Source: Tunturiibacter gelidiferens
Lineage (GTDB): Bacteria; Acidobacteriota; Terriglobia; Terriglobales; Acidobacteriaceae
Assembly (NCBI RefSeq): GCF_014201335.1
Contig: NZ_JACHEB010000001.1
Coordinates: 496,001 to 560,000, forward strand
Length of the DNA: 64,000 bases
Reading direction: 5' to 3'
The position numbers and the translations under genes were made by a program. Below are positions 1 through 8,553 of this stretch, in pieces. The notes under the pieces were generated by a model that was given only the letters and a program-made list of their open reading frames with translations, was not told where the DNA came from and ran no database searches. Numbering within the stretch: the stretch's first letter is position 1; each line of letters starts with the position of its first letter.

Positions 1-1
1 G

Positions 2-760
2 AGTGCGGGAAGTCAGAGCCAGGTTGCTCAGGTCACCACGGCTGTTGTGGTTGCGCTCGTCCTGCTATTTCTGACTAAACCACTACAGTTTCTTCCTCAG
101 TGCGTCCTCGGTACCCTGGTCTTCCTGGTGGCGATTCGCCTGATCAAACTGCGCAGCCTCGCCAGCATCCGCCGCGAGAGCCCAGGCGAGTTTGCGCTCG
201 CGGTGACAACCACCATCGTGGTGATTACAGCGGGGGTGGAGCAGGGCATCATTCTGGCGATGGTACTTTCTTTGCTGCGCATCGTGCACCACATCTATCA
301 TCCGCGCACCGGCGTCATGGTCCCGGATGAGACCATCATATGGAAGCTGATTCCCCCCGATCCAGGCGCCGCTACTGCGCCGGGGCTTGTGATGTATCGA
401 TTTGGAGCCGCGCTTTTCTACGCAAACGCAAGCCGCTTCTGCGACGAAGTCCTCAGGCTGGTGGGTCCGTCGCCGACAACCGTGCGCTGGGTCATCATTG
501 ACGGCGAAGCGATCACGAACCTGGATTACAGCGCGGCCCGATCCATTGAAGAGTTGAAGAAAAATCTGGCGGGCATGGGCGTCCAGTTCGGATTCGCTCG
601 ATTGCCCTGGAACACACGGGCCGACTTCGACCGCCACCATCTCACCGAAGCCATTGGCCCTGCGTGGATCTTCAACCGACTCCATGACGCAGTCGATGCC
701 TTTGAGGCACTGGGGCCGGCCCCATCTGTCACGTTGGCGCAACCGTCCCCTACGTCGTAG
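2..760 (+). CDS. SulP-family anion transporter, C-terminal part with STAS domain (cut by window start)
   Basis: The reading frame is open from the first bases, so the gene begins before the window. The first 90 or so residues carry the last hydrophobic segments typical of SulP permeases ([20 protein letters not shown]). A cytoplasmic STAS domain follows, with the FYANA motif and the [17 protein letters not shown] core where SulP and anti-sigma antagonists share a loop. SulP proteins move sulfate, bicarbonate or other anions across the inner membrane; the substrate cannot be read here because the transport core is missing. The gene overlaps the 3' end of the convergent CBS gene by about ten bases. 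Confidence 0.88.
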   Translation, partial: SAGSQSQVAQVTTAVVVALVLLFLTKPLQFLPQCVLGTLVFLVAIRLIKLRSLASIRRESPGEFALAVTTTIVVITAGVEQGIILAMVLSLLRIVHHIYHPRTGVMVPDETIIWKLIPPDPGAATAPGLVMYRFGAALFYANASRFCDEVLRLVGPSPTTVRWVIIDGEAITNLDYSAARSIEELKKNLAGMGVQFGFARLPWNTRADFDRHHLTEAIGPAWIFNRLHDAVDAFEALGPAPSVTLAQPSPTS

Positions 761-1202
761 CCGCCCCCGAGATATAGGCTTCGAGGTGGCGGATCGTCAT
801 CTCCTGCTCGTTGATGACCGAGTTCACCAGATCGCCGATCGAGACCACCCCGACGACTGCATTGGCCTCCACCACCGGCAGGTGCCGGATGCGATTCTTC
901 GTGATGAGGCGCATGCACTCTCCTACTGTGTGCTTTGGCGACACGGAGATCACCGGACTGCTCATGATCTCGGCAACCAGCGTCTCCTTTGACGAGCGCC
1001 CCTGCAGGATGACCTTTCGCGCATAGTCACGTTCGGAGATGATCCCTAGCAACGATTGCTGCTGCATCACCAGCAGCGCGCCGACCTGCCGCTCGGCCAT
1101 CATCTCGACTGCCTGGTACACGGAGGCATCAGGAGCGATCGCCGCAACTGCCCCAGACTTCTGCTTAAGCACCATACCAATTGTCGTTGCAAATTCAGCC
1201 AT
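750..1202 (-). CDS. Tandem CBS-domain protein
   Basis: About 150 residues made almost entirely of two CBS motifs, the first around [16 protein letters not shown] and the second around [20 protein letters not shown] pairs bind adenosine nucleotides and act as energy or redox sensors, and stand-alone versions usually act on other proteins. The start at 1202 is preferred over an upstream GTG because GAGGTG lies five to six bases before this ATG. It is convergent with the SulP gene; a functional link is possible but not shown. The target is unknown. Confidence 0.88.
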   Translation of the reverse strand: MAEFATTIGMVLKQKSGAVAAIAPDASVYQAVEMMAERQVGALLVMQQQSLLGIISERDYARKVILQGRSSKETLVAEIMSSPVISVSPKHTVGECMRLITKNRIRHLPVVEANAVVGVVSIGDLVNSVINEQEMTIRHLEAYISGAATT

Positions 1203-1294
1203 TGAGCACCTCGGGCCTCGAATAGTACCCCCGGCGCGCAACCTCGCGCAATACTCAAAAGACGTGCGTCCATTGCCAGCGGTATCATCTTGCT

Positions 1295-1984
1295 ATGCAG
1301 TCTTTTGACTCTCTCCTCCGTGAAGCAGAGATCGCCCACGGCCACCTCTGCGCCGGGCAGATTCTCGGGGTCAGATTGGCGATGCTTGGTTGCGAACGGC
1401 TCGGCATCGAAGATCCGAAGGGAGTCGATCGCAAGCGCTTGGTGACCTTCATCGAGATCGACCGTTGCGCCACCGACGCAATTGCTGTCGTCACGGGCTG
1501 CCGTCTTGGCAAGCGCGCCATTAAATTTCGCGACTGGGGGAAGATGGCCGCTACCTTCGTGGACCTCAACTCGCCTCTCACACCGCAAGACGACACACCC
1601 GTCTTTAAAGCCGTTCGTATTGCAGCGCTTGAATCGTCCAAACAGCGTGCTCGTGAACTCTTTCCGCATATCGAGAATAAAAATCAGCAGCAGATGCTTG
1701 CTTATCGCGAGCTTCCGAATGTTGACCTGTTCCATGAAGAGTGGGTTGCGGTCCCGATTCATCCTCGCGAAATGCCTGGCTACAAGTCGGCACGCATTAC
1801 CTGCGCGCAGTGCGGCGAAGGCATTAACTATGATCGGGAGCACCTGCTCGGTGGACGAACACTTTGCCAAGGTTGTGCCTTCCCCGAGGCCCGCTACTAT
1901 AGACCTTTCACAGAGAGGGAGTTTGGGACCAACAGCGAGGCCGGCGCGGAAACCTCTCCGCAACCGGCCTGCGAACATTGTTAG
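1295..1984 (+). CDS. FmdE-domain protein with C-terminal zinc ribbon
   Basis: 229 residues. The N-terminal 140 match the FmdE (formylmethanofuran dehydrogenase subunit E) fold by the AHGHLCAGQILG motif and the CATDAIAVVTGCRLGKRAI segment with its paired Cys residues. A TraR/DksA-like zinc ribbon follows, with CxxC pairs near residues 170-173 and 191-194. In methanogens the domain belongs to a molybdenum or tungsten enzyme; stand-alone bacterial FmdE proteins have no settled function and are thought to bind a metal or molybdopterin-related ligand. No molybdenum genes lie beside it. The ATG at 1295 has no strong ribosome binding site. Confidence 0.82.
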   Translation: MQSFDSLLREAEIAHGHLCAGQILGVRLAMLGCERLGIEDPKGVDRKRLVTFIEIDRCATDAIAVVTGCRLGKRAIKFRDWGKMAATFVDLNSPLTPQDDTPVFKAVRIAALESSKQRARELFPHIENKNQQQMLAYRELPNVDLFHEEWVAVPIHPREMPGYKSARITCAQCGEGINYDREHLLGGRTLCQGCAFPEARYYRPFTEREFGTNSEAGAETSPQPACEHC

Positions 1985-2011
1985 TTAGGAGCTAGCAGAG
2001 TCACGCGTTGA

Positions 2012-2275
2012 TTACCAGCGTCCGCGATGGTCGTAGTGATAGCGTGCATATTCGTGGGCTCGTACCCACTCGGCATGACGACGCTCCTGCCCAAAGCGCT
2101 GTCGAGCGTAGTAGTCCGGTCCATAGTAGCCGTAGTAGCCCGGATAACCGACCCGAACGCCCACGGCAAGCTGCTGTGCGTCCGCCTTCGCCGGTACAGC
2201 CAACGCGACCGCACCTGCGAGTAAAGTAACCGTTACAGCCTTTGCAACCATCGCTTTTACGTTTGTAATCTTCAT
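2012..2275 (-). CDS. Small secreted Gly/Tyr/Arg-rich protein
   Basis: 87 residues. A signal peptide covers about residues 1-33 (VTVTLLAGAVALAVPAKADAQ). The mature part is short, rich in Tyr and Gly (GYPGYYGYYGPDYY) and ends in a His/Arg/Tyr-rich tail (ARYHYDHRGRW). The start is fixed by a textbook AGGAGG five bases before the ATG at 2275. Similar YXXXD/YYGY exported peptides are common in acidobacteria and proteobacteria, but none has a firm role. It runs divergently from the CHAD gene. Function unknown. Confidence 0.75.
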   Translation of the reverse strand: MKITNVKAMVAKAVTVTLLAGAVALAVPAKADAQQLAVGVRVGYPGYYGYYGPDYYARQRFGQERRHAEWVRAHEYARYHYDHRGRW

Positions 2276-2406
2276 AACAACCTCCTGCCTACACCAAATG
2301 AAACACGCCTTCGTAACAGCGGTTGCGCGCAACTATCATGGTGATCCGGTGTCGCGGAAGCTCGAGTCGGAAGATTTGCATCTGTAAAAAAGGCAAGGTG
2401 TTCTAA

Positions 2407-3186
2407 ATGCCGCAACCAGTCATCGCATTTCTTCGTCACTCTCTGACTTTGAAGGCCGCAATGGCCGCCTGCCTCGACGATCCCAAACCAGAAGCCGTTC
2501 ACAAGCTTCGTTCCAGCACTCGCCGCCTGGAAGCCGTGCTCGAAGTATTGAATTCCTCTGCCGATCTGCCCACACTTCAGAAGAGATCCAAGGCCTTCAG
2601 GCGTTCGCTTCGGCAGATTCGCCGGACCTCCGGAGGAGTACGCGATCTGGATGTTCACCGTGAACTTCTCAGCTCTTACCAAGCAGTAAGCGGCGCGGCT
2701 GAGTTAGACCAGGAGTTGCAAGCGCTGAGAAAGAAGAAGGTGAAAAAGCTGCATCGGCAGATCCTCGCGGATGAAGATGAAATCCGCCTTACCCTCGACA
2801 GGCTCGAAGCAACTGTTGCGGGGCTCACCGATCTCAAGCTCAGCGGAGGAAATCTCGTCGACGCAGCGCGAAGCTGGCTAACCCCGGCGGTGCGTGGTCT
2901 TAATCCTCATGAGGATGAAGACCTCCACTCGATCCGCAAGGCCTGCAAGACGGCACGGTACATCGCAGAGATCGGCGGCGAATCCTCTAAAACCGCGGCG
3001 AAGTTTGCAAAGCGTATGGAGAACGTCCAGCAGACTACCGGAGCGTGGCACGATTGTCTGCTTTTGTTAAACCATGCCCATGCCAGCCTTCCGGGCAAAA
3101 GTCCTTTCACTGAAAGGCTTTACGTAAAGACAGGACTACTGCGGCGCCGGGCTGAGTCCAAAGCAGCTCATCTGCTGAGGGCCTGA
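2407..3186 (+). CDS. CHAD-domain protein (polyphosphate-binding family)
   Basis: 259 residues spanning one CHAD domain, an all-helical fold with conserved basic and His residues. Signatures are VHKLRSSTRRLEAVLEVL near the N-terminus and DLHSIRKACKTARYIAEI in the second half, the repeated H-x-x-R-K pattern of the family. CHAD proteins bind inorganic polyphosphate and often accompany CYTH triphosphatases or polyphosphate genes; neither is visible here. AAGGTG seven bases upstream supports the ATG at 2407. Confidence 0.9.
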   Translation: MPQPVIAFLRHSLTLKAAMAACLDDPKPEAVHKLRSSTRRLEAVLEVLNSSADLPTLQKRSKAFRRSLRQIRRTSGGVRDLDVHRELLSSYQAVSGAAELDQELQALRKKKVKKLHRQILADEDEIRLTLDRLEATVAGLTDLKLSGGNLVDAARSWLTPAVRGLNPHEDEDLHSIRKACKTARYIAEIGGESSKTAAKFAKRMENVQQTTGAWHDCLLLLNHAHASLPGKSPFTERLYVKTGLLRRRAESKAAHLLRA

Positions 3187-3198
3187 GCGCGGATGGTG

Positions 3199-3204
3199 TA
3201 CACT
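3199..3204 (+). promoter_or_regulatory. Candidate -10 hexamer of the leader transcript
   Basis: TACACT lies ten bases before the ATG of the Cys leader peptide, so transcription would begin within a few bases of that start codon and give an almost leaderless mRNA. No convincing -35 box was seen. Inference from spacing only. Confidence 0.3.
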
Positions 3205-3214
3205 GAACCTCAAC

Positions 3215-3277
3215 ATGACGGTCTTCCGCCAATTCGCGACCCTGTACCTCATGCCCACTCGCTGTTGTTGTAGCTAG
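3215..3277 (+). CDS. Polycysteine leader peptide upstream of the sulfate-exporter-like gene
   Basis: A 20-codon open frame reads MTVFRQFATLYLMPTRCCCS and stops at TAG. Three consecutive TGT codons sit two codons before the stop. It has no Shine-Dalgarno, and a possible -10 box sits ten bases upstream, so it may be read from a near-leaderless mRNA. It lies after the CHAD gene and before the membrane peptide and the YeiH-type gene. Leaderless polycysteine short frames are known in mycobacteria as Cys-responsive attenuators of sulfur genes; the same role here is inferred from gene order and codon content. It could be chance, but three Cys codons at the end of a short frame before a sulfur-linked transporter are unlikely. 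Confidence 0.55.
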   Translation: MTVFRQFATLYLMPTRCCCS

Positions 3278-3324
3278 TCCCCCTGCGTAGTACCCCCTTT
3301 CTTCACAATTTAATGCCGTAGCTT

Positions 3325-3370
3325 ACACATATTTTTGTGTGCACCACGTTTCTTCCAAGGAGATTTCTCC
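3325..3370 (+). promoter_or_regulatory. Hairpins overlapping the ribosome binding site of the 37-residue peptide
   Basis: ACACA (3325-3329) can pair with TGTGT (3336-3340). Directly before the next ATG, GGAGA (3359-3363) is the perfect complement of TCTCC (3366-3370). The second pairing would hide the Shine-Dalgarno itself, which suits translational control by ribosomes on the leader frame upstream. The loop is only two bases for the full stem, so a four-base-pair stem with a four-base loop is more realistic. Confidence 0.35.
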
Positions 3371-3484
3371 ATGTCCATCCCTCGCACCCGTCTCTCTTTT
3401 TCCACTGATACGTGGGCAATTGTGTTGTCTCTTGCTCTCGCCGTCATCGTTCGCGTTGGCCTGCTCAAAACTGTTGGCTGGTAA
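3371..3484 (+). CDS. 37-residue single-pass membrane peptide before the YeiH-type transporter
   Basis: The frame MSIPRTRLSFSTDTWAIV continues into one hydrophobic helix (LSLALAVIVRVGLLK) and ends TVGW. AAGGAGA lies upstream of the ATG. The TDTWAIVLSLALAV stretch resembles the first N-terminal segment of longer members of the putative sulfate exporter family, where a D-W-W-A-V-W-type motif opens the first helix. It may be that helix encoded separately, or an independent accessory subunit. The gap to the next gene is 46 bases, so co-transcription is likely. Confidence 0.6.
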   Translation: MSIPRTRLSFSTDTWAIVLSLALAVIVRVGLLKTVGW

Positions 3485-3530
3485 GCATCGAAGTCCGCGC
3501 TCCCAACAAATTCTGCACTAAGGAGAACTT

Positions 3531-4691
3531 ATGGCCGCCTCAGTCGATCTACCCGATCTTCGTACCGAGTACCCCCCGCACGCCCCGGGCCGCGTTCCCG
3601 CTGAGCGCTCCTCGCTCCTGGGCTTACTTCCGGGCATCGCACTTCTGGCGATCGTCGGGTACGCGGGCAAGTTTGTCGAGCACTTCATCAACACCTATGG
3701 GAAGGCTCATCACTACGTCCTTCCTAACATCGAATATGTCCTCTGGGCCATCCTCTTTGGCATACTGATCGCCAATACCGTCGGCCTTCCTCGAATCTTC
3801 CGGGCTGGCGTCGCTACCTACGAATTCTGGCTCAAGGCCGGAATCATCCTGCTTGGCGCACGTTTCATCCTTGGTGACATCCTCAAACTCGGCGGAATTT
3901 CGCTCGCCCTGGTCTTCGTAGCGTTCGCCTTCTCGCTGACCTTTATGACCTGGCTAGGTCGTACGTTCAAACTCGGTCCCCAACTCACCACGCTTCTGGC
4001 CGTTGGCTCCAGTGTCTGCGGTGTTTCTGCCATTATCGCCACTCAGGGCGTAATCGACGCGGACGAAGAGGACTCCTCCACCGCTATCGCTGCGATCCTG
4101 GCACTCGGTGCAATCTCGCTGTTCACCTTCCCGCTCATCGGTCACGCACTGCACATGAGCGACCGCGCGTATGGTCTTTGGGCTGGTCTCGCCGTCGACA
4201 ACACCGCCGAAGCCACCGCTGCCGGAGCCCTCTATTCCGATGCTGCAGGCAAGTTCGCCGTGCTTGCTAAGACCTGCCGCAACGCTCTGATTGGCTTCGT
4301 CGTGCTGGCCTACGCGATCCAATGGGCACGCAAAGGTCTCGCGAGCCGTGCAGCCACAGCACAATTGGAGAACAAGGCGGCGTTTCTATGGAAGAAGTTC
4401 CCCAAGTTCGTGCTCGGTTTTCTCTTTATCTCCCTTCTTGCGACGCTCGGGTCGTCGACTAACCCACACGTAGCTGCGCTGGGCTTCTCGAAACCTCAGA
4501 TAACGGCGCTTGGGAATCTAAGCCGTTGGGCCTTTCTGCTCACGTTCGCCGGTGTGGGACTGCGCACGAATCTGAAGGACCTCTTCAAACAAGGAGCCAG
4601 ACCGTTCGTCGTCGGAGCTGTTGGCGAAGTCGCTATCGCTGCCATTACCCTGCTGCTGGTTCTCGGGGCCAATCACTTCTTCCACCTCTAG
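3531..4691 (+). CDS. YeiH-type putative sulfate exporter family transporter
   Basis: 386 residues with about ten hydrophobic segments. Family marks are the GVATYEFWLKAGIILLGARF segment, GSSVCGVSAI and the AVDNTAEATAAGA loop. The family (PSE/YeiH) is called a sulfate exporter by association with sulfoacetate and taurine breakdown, though some members are near sulfur-oxidation or other genes and the substrate is often unproven. AAGGAG precedes the ATG. The Cys leader and membrane peptide upstream suggest sulfur control. The first 60 residues are hydrophilic and rich in Pro, as if an N-terminal helix has been displaced. Confidence 0.88.
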   Translation: MAASVDLPDLRTEYPPHAPGRVPAERSSLLGLLPGIALLAIVGYAGKFVEHFINTYGKAHHYVLPNIEYVLWAILFGILIANTVGLPRIFRAGVATYEFWLKAGIILLGARFILGDILKLGGISLALVFVAFAFSLTFMTWLGRTFKLGPQLTTLLAVGSSVCGVSAIIATQGVIDADEEDSSTAIAAILALGAISLFTFPLIGHALHMSDRAYGLWAGLAVDNTAEATAAGALYSDAAGKFAVLAKTCRNALIGFVVLAYAIQWARKGLASRAATAQLENKAAFLWKKFPKFVLGFLFISLLATLGSSTNPHVAALGFSKPQITALGNLSRWAFLLTFAGVGLRTNLKDLFKQGARPFVVGAVGEVAIAAITLLLVLGANHFFHL

Positions 4692-4869
4692 ACCGACGCT
4701 TTTCTGGACTGTGAGCGGTCCGCTCGTAGAGTTACGAGCGAGCCGTGCCCTTCCATGAAGGCGGAAAGTTGTCACGTTTTGGTCACGCTCTCATCGGTAT
4801 GCGTCAGGCTATGGTAGCCTCCTGCAAGGGGTTGCAGTATTCGAGTCGAGCAGCCCTGAACCGTTAACG

Positions 4870-7491
4870 ATGCCTGTAATGCACCTAAAACCTGGTCGAT
4901 TCCTGTTTTTCGCAGTATCCCTCCTGCTTCCAATCGGTCAGTTGTGCTACGCACAAAGTGCCTCGATGCAGCCCGTCTCATCGAACAAGGTTTCGGCAGA
5001 CACCTCCGCGTCTCTGCCCGATGCACCGGAACCACAGGTCCCCACCGGATCTCCTTCAGGTCAGGCGGCAGACCCGTCAGACCGACCGGACGTCACCTTG
5101 GCTGGCACCCCGAAGCGGTTTTTACTCGACCAAAAGGCTATCTGGACCAGCCCGCTGCACCTGCGGCCGAGCGACGCAATCTGGCTGCTGCCGCTGGGCT
5201 CGGCAACGGGCTTGCTGATAGGCAGCGACCAACACACCATGAACTCGCTGATCCACATCAACGCGGACGACCGAAGCACGTTCAATACCCTGTCGGACGC
5301 TGGAGTTGTAGCACTTGGCGCGGTGCCTGCGAGCATGTACCTATGGAGTCTGTTCAACTACGCTCCGCAGGCCCGCGAGACCGGCCTGCTGGCTGGCGAA
5401 GCGGTGGCGGACAGCCTGACCGTGAGCGAAGTGGGGAAATTCATCTCCCGGCGTGACCGTCCACTCGTAAATGATGCCAAGGGAGACTTCTTCAGTTCGG
5501 GCCTCACCGACTCGTCATTTCCATCAAATCACGCGACCGCGGCATGGGCTCTGGCGGCAGTGATCGGAGATGAATATCCTGGCTGGATTACACGCACTGC
5601 GGTCTATGGGCTGGCGACCGGAGTGAGTGCAAGCCGTGTGCTTGCGGAACAACACTTCCCGTCGGATGTCCTGATCGGAAGCGTGACCGGATGGCTGATC
5701 GGGCACTACGTCTATCGGGCGCACCACAACTTTGGCCTGAACCCTTTCGATTCCGCGCCGATGCCAGGAGATTTCGGCGTGCCGCGGACCCACAAGGTAT
5801 CGCAGGCAGGTGGGCCTTCTCAGCCAGTCCCTGTCGCCCACCACCCCCCACGGCTTTTTACGGAAGAGGATGATCCAGACACCATCGGATCAACGAATGT
5901 GCCAATGGACAGTTGGGTCTATCCTGCGCTTGAAAGACTGGCCGCGATGGGGTTCATTCCCGGCCAAAGCGTCTCGATCCGCCCATGGACCCGGCAGGAG
6001 TGCCTGCGACAGCTGAGAGTGGCAGAGGATCTGGCTGATCGGGAGGACTACAGCAGTCCAAGTCTACTCAAACAGGCCCGCTTGCTCATAGCCGATCTCC
6101 AAGTTGAATTCGAAACAGAGCCGACCTACTACGAGGTGGCGAGTCTTGAATCGGTCTACGGGCGATTTGGAACGATTGCGGGGCCAGCACTGTCAGACAG
6201 TTTCCATTTTGGCCAGACCTGGTGGAACGACTTCGGTCGCCCGCTTGGCCGTGGCAGTAGCGCGATTCTCGGGTATTCGGTGCGCGCCCGTTATGGGCGA
6301 CTGTTCTTCTACGACCGTCAGGAGCTGCAGCACGGTCCCGGCAATCCGGCGGAATCAGAGGAGAGGAATCAACTGATCAACGAACTGGATCAGATACAGC
6401 CCGACTCCGATCCGCACATAGAGCCGATTCCTGAAAGGTCGGCCTATACTCGACAGCGCCCAATTGAACTCTATGGAGGGATCGCGTTCGCCGGCAATGA
6501 AGTTTCTTTCGGCAAACAAGAACTCTACTGGGGTCCGACGAATATCGGTCCGCTCGCCTTCTCCAGCAACGCAGAGCCGACCTACAACCTGCGCCTTGTA
6601 TCTACCCGTCCCCACCCCTTCCCGTTCGTTCCATCCCTCGGGACTTACCGTTTCGATATCGTGCTCGGAAAGCTGTCCGGACACAGCTATCCAGCGCGTC
6701 CTTGGTACAACGGGCAAAAGATCGACTTAAACTTCGGGGACAACCTTGAAATGAGCTTCACACGCTGGTCGATCTTTTGGGGCGTCGGACACCCGATCAC
6801 ATTCCACACCTTCAAGGACAACGTCTTCAGCTACAACTCAACTGGAAGCGGGACGAGTGGTGGAGGGGGCAGCGCAGGGTACGGCGATCGACAGGATCCA
6901 GGTGACCGCAAGAGCAACTTCGACTTCAGCTATCGACTTCCATTCATGAGCCGGCTTGTCACACTGTATGCGGACGCATATTCCGACGACGACCCCAGCC
7001 CACTCGACGCTCCTCGCAGAGCCGCCTGGAGTCCGGGGATTTACTTTGCACGGTTGCCCTTCCTGCCCCACATGGATCTACGCGTGGAAGCCGTAAGCAC
7101 CACTGGTCTCGCCACCGACTTCGGCGGCCAACACTTCTATATAAATAATCAATACTTGGACGGGAATACAAACAAAGGGTTTCTGATAGGCAATGCTGTG
7201 GGTCGCGACGGACGTGCAATCCAAGGCACTAGCAATTACTGGTTTTCTGCGCGGACAAAACTCGAATTTGGCTACCGCCAGAATAAGGGAGGTACGCTAT
7301 TTCTACCCGGCGGCAGTACGATTACCGATGGTTTCGTTAACGGCTCGTACGCCTTCAATCGCCATTGGCAGGCACAGATCTTCACGCAGTACGAGCGTTT
7401 CCTCATCCCCTCTTACATGAGCGGCTCACAGCACAACACCAGCGGTTGGCTGCAGGTGACATGGACGCCAGAGTTGAATCTGCATCACTGA
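4870..7491 (+). CDS. Fusion of PAP2 phosphatase and Wzi-like outer-membrane capsule protein
   Basis: 873 residues. A signal peptide covers about residues 1-29 (FLFFAVSLLLPIGQLCYAQS). Residues about 80-285 are a PAP2 domain with its three motifs: KFISRRDRPL, PSNHATAAWA and SRVLAEQHFPSDVLIGS. The rest, from about residue 330, is a Wzi-type beta-barrel rich in aromatic and Asn/Gly residues (FAGNEVSFGKQELYWGPT; NRHWQAQIFTQYERF at the end). PAP2 enzymes remove phosphate from lipid pyrophosphates such as undecaprenyl pyrophosphate; Wzi holds capsule at the cell surface. Both catalytic His residues appear present. Neighbouring polysaccharide genes fit a role in glycan export. The start has no clear ribosome binding site. 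Confidence 0.85.
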   Translation: MPVMHLKPGRFLFFAVSLLLPIGQLCYAQSASMQPVSSNKVSADTSASLPDAPEPQVPTGSPSGQAADPSDRPDVTLAGTPKRFLLDQKAIWTSPLHLRPSDAIWLLPLGSATGLLIGSDQHTMNSLIHINADDRSTFNTLSDAGVVALGAVPASMYLWSLFNYAPQARETGLLAGEAVADSLTVSEVGKFISRRDRPLVNDAKGDFFSSGLTDSSFPSNHATAAWALAAVIGDEYPGWITRTAVYGLATGVSASRVLAEQHFPSDVLIGSVTGWLIGHYVYRAHHNFGLNPFDSAPMPGDFGVPRTHKVSQAGGPSQPVPVAHHPPRLFTEEDDPDTIGSTNVPMDSWVYPALERLAAMGFIPGQSVSIRPWTRQECLRQLRVAEDLADREDYSSPSLLKQARLLIADLQVEFETEPTYYEVASLESVYGRFGTIAGPALSDSFHFGQTWWNDFGRPLGRGSSAILGYSVRARYGRLFFYDRQELQHGPGNPAESEERNQLINELDQIQPDSDPHIEPIPERSAYTRQRPIELYGGIAFAGNEVSFGKQELYWGPTNIGPLAFSSNAEPTYNLRLVSTRPHPFPFVPSLGTYRFDIVLGKLSGHSYPARPWYNGQKIDLNFGDNLEMSFTRWSIFWGVGHPITFHTFKDNVFSYNSTGSGTSGGGGSAGYGDRQDPGDRKSNFDFSYRLPFMSRLVTLYADAYSDDDPSPLDAPRRAAWSPGIYFARLPFLPHMDLRVEAVSTTGLATDFGGQHFYINNQYLDGNTNKGFLIGNAVGRDGRAIQGTSNYWFSARTKLEFGYRQNKGGTLFLPGGSTITDGFVNGSYAFNRHWQAQIFTQYERFLIPSYMSGSQHNTSGWLQVTWTPELNLHH

Positions 7492-7544
7492 GGTCCCTTT
7501 TCCGGGTCTAAGCCCAGATGGGATGCGGACACTGTGACATGCGA

Positions 7545-8450
7545 CTAGTTCCAGAATTGTCGATTCATACTTAATCTGCGCTTGGACTCAAGGCTCAATC
7601 GACTTTCAATTCTGCCCAGCCGATAACCCATCCACTTTGCCGCCGTACGGACCAACGCTGATGGGATGGCCCACCAATAACGTGGCCAGAGATAACGCAA
7701 TTCGGATCGAACAAATCTACCGCCCTCCCCGCCCGCGCCGCCAAATTCACGAAGGATCCAGCTTTCCCGCTGGTGAAGCACCCCAATGTCGAAGTACCGT
7801 CGAAATTCCTGCTCCCAGGTATAGCTGTGTGAGTGATACACCATCGCCTCGGCCACATAGGCTATCTTCCATCCTGCCAAAAGCATTCTGGCAGCAGTGA
7901 TCGTATCTTCTCCGAAGATGACGTCTCTCGGAAATCCTCCCACCGCCATGAGCGCAACGCGTCGATAAGCCGCAAATGAGTTCGAAATAAAGATGGTTTT
8001 AAATCCAAGCTTTTCTCGGCTAGCCAATGTGCGCATATCAGACTGGGCGGGATAGTTGTACAAGCGAGCATGAGCTTCACTTGGAGTCGCCCCACGACGA
8101 GGAAGCTGGCGTCCAAAAGCAGCGGCAACGGTTGGATCGATGAGGGCTTCGAGCAGCCGATTGATGTCGTCGGCCTCCGCCAACTCGACATCCTGAGTTA
8201 GGAATACAAGTATCTCTGCATCAGGCAGCAACTCGACCGCCAGTTGTCTTGTGCCGCCGTGATTGAACTCAGATCTTGCAATCACCTGAACTCGAAAACC
8301 AGCAGCAGTAGCCAGATTCGCCGTCTCATCAGTGGAAGAGGAATCAAGTATTAGCACCCGGTCCGCTGGAATACATCCTAAAAGCGGTGCTGTAAGACGA
8401 GACCAATCTTCGGCGGCATTCAGAGTAGGTACAACGACGAAAAAATTCAC
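7545..8450 (-). CDS. Family 2 glycosyltransferase, rhamnosyltransferase-like
   Basis: 301 residues of GT-A fold. VVVPTLNAAEDW opens the nucleotide-binding region, ILDSSSTDETANLA is the usual second strand, and FLTQDVELAE holds the metal-binding acidic site. FGEDTITAARMLLAGWKIAYVAEAMVYHSHSYT is typical of RfbF/RfbN-like rhamnosyltransferases. The start is GTG at 8450, with only a weak purine run before it. It lies about 100 bases downstream of the polysaccharide export gene on the same strand and is probably co-transcribed. With dTDP-rhamnose genes nearby, rhamnose transfer is a reasonable guess. Confidence 0.88.
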   Translation of the reverse strand: MNFFVVVPTLNAAEDWSRLTAPLLGCIPADRVLILDSSSTDETANLATAAGFRVQVIARSEFNHGGTRQLAVELLPDAEILVFLTQDVELAEADDINRLLEALIDPTVAAAFGRQLPRRGATPSEAHARLYNYPAQSDMRTLASREKLGFKTIFISNSFAAYRRVALMAVGGFPRDVIFGEDTITAARMLLAGWKIAYVAEAMVYHSHSYTWEQEFRRYFDIGVLHQRESWILREFGGAGGEGGRFVRSELRYLWPRYWWAIPSALVRTAAKWMGYRLGRIESRLSLESKRRLSMNRQFWN

Positions 8451-8553
8451 CGTTTAGAGCCTATCACTATCGAACAGGCTTCTGACGCGAGTTGTACTCC
8501 TCGATCTGGCTTGAAGATCGAGATGTTGAAGCACCATCTTCACCAGCTCTTTC

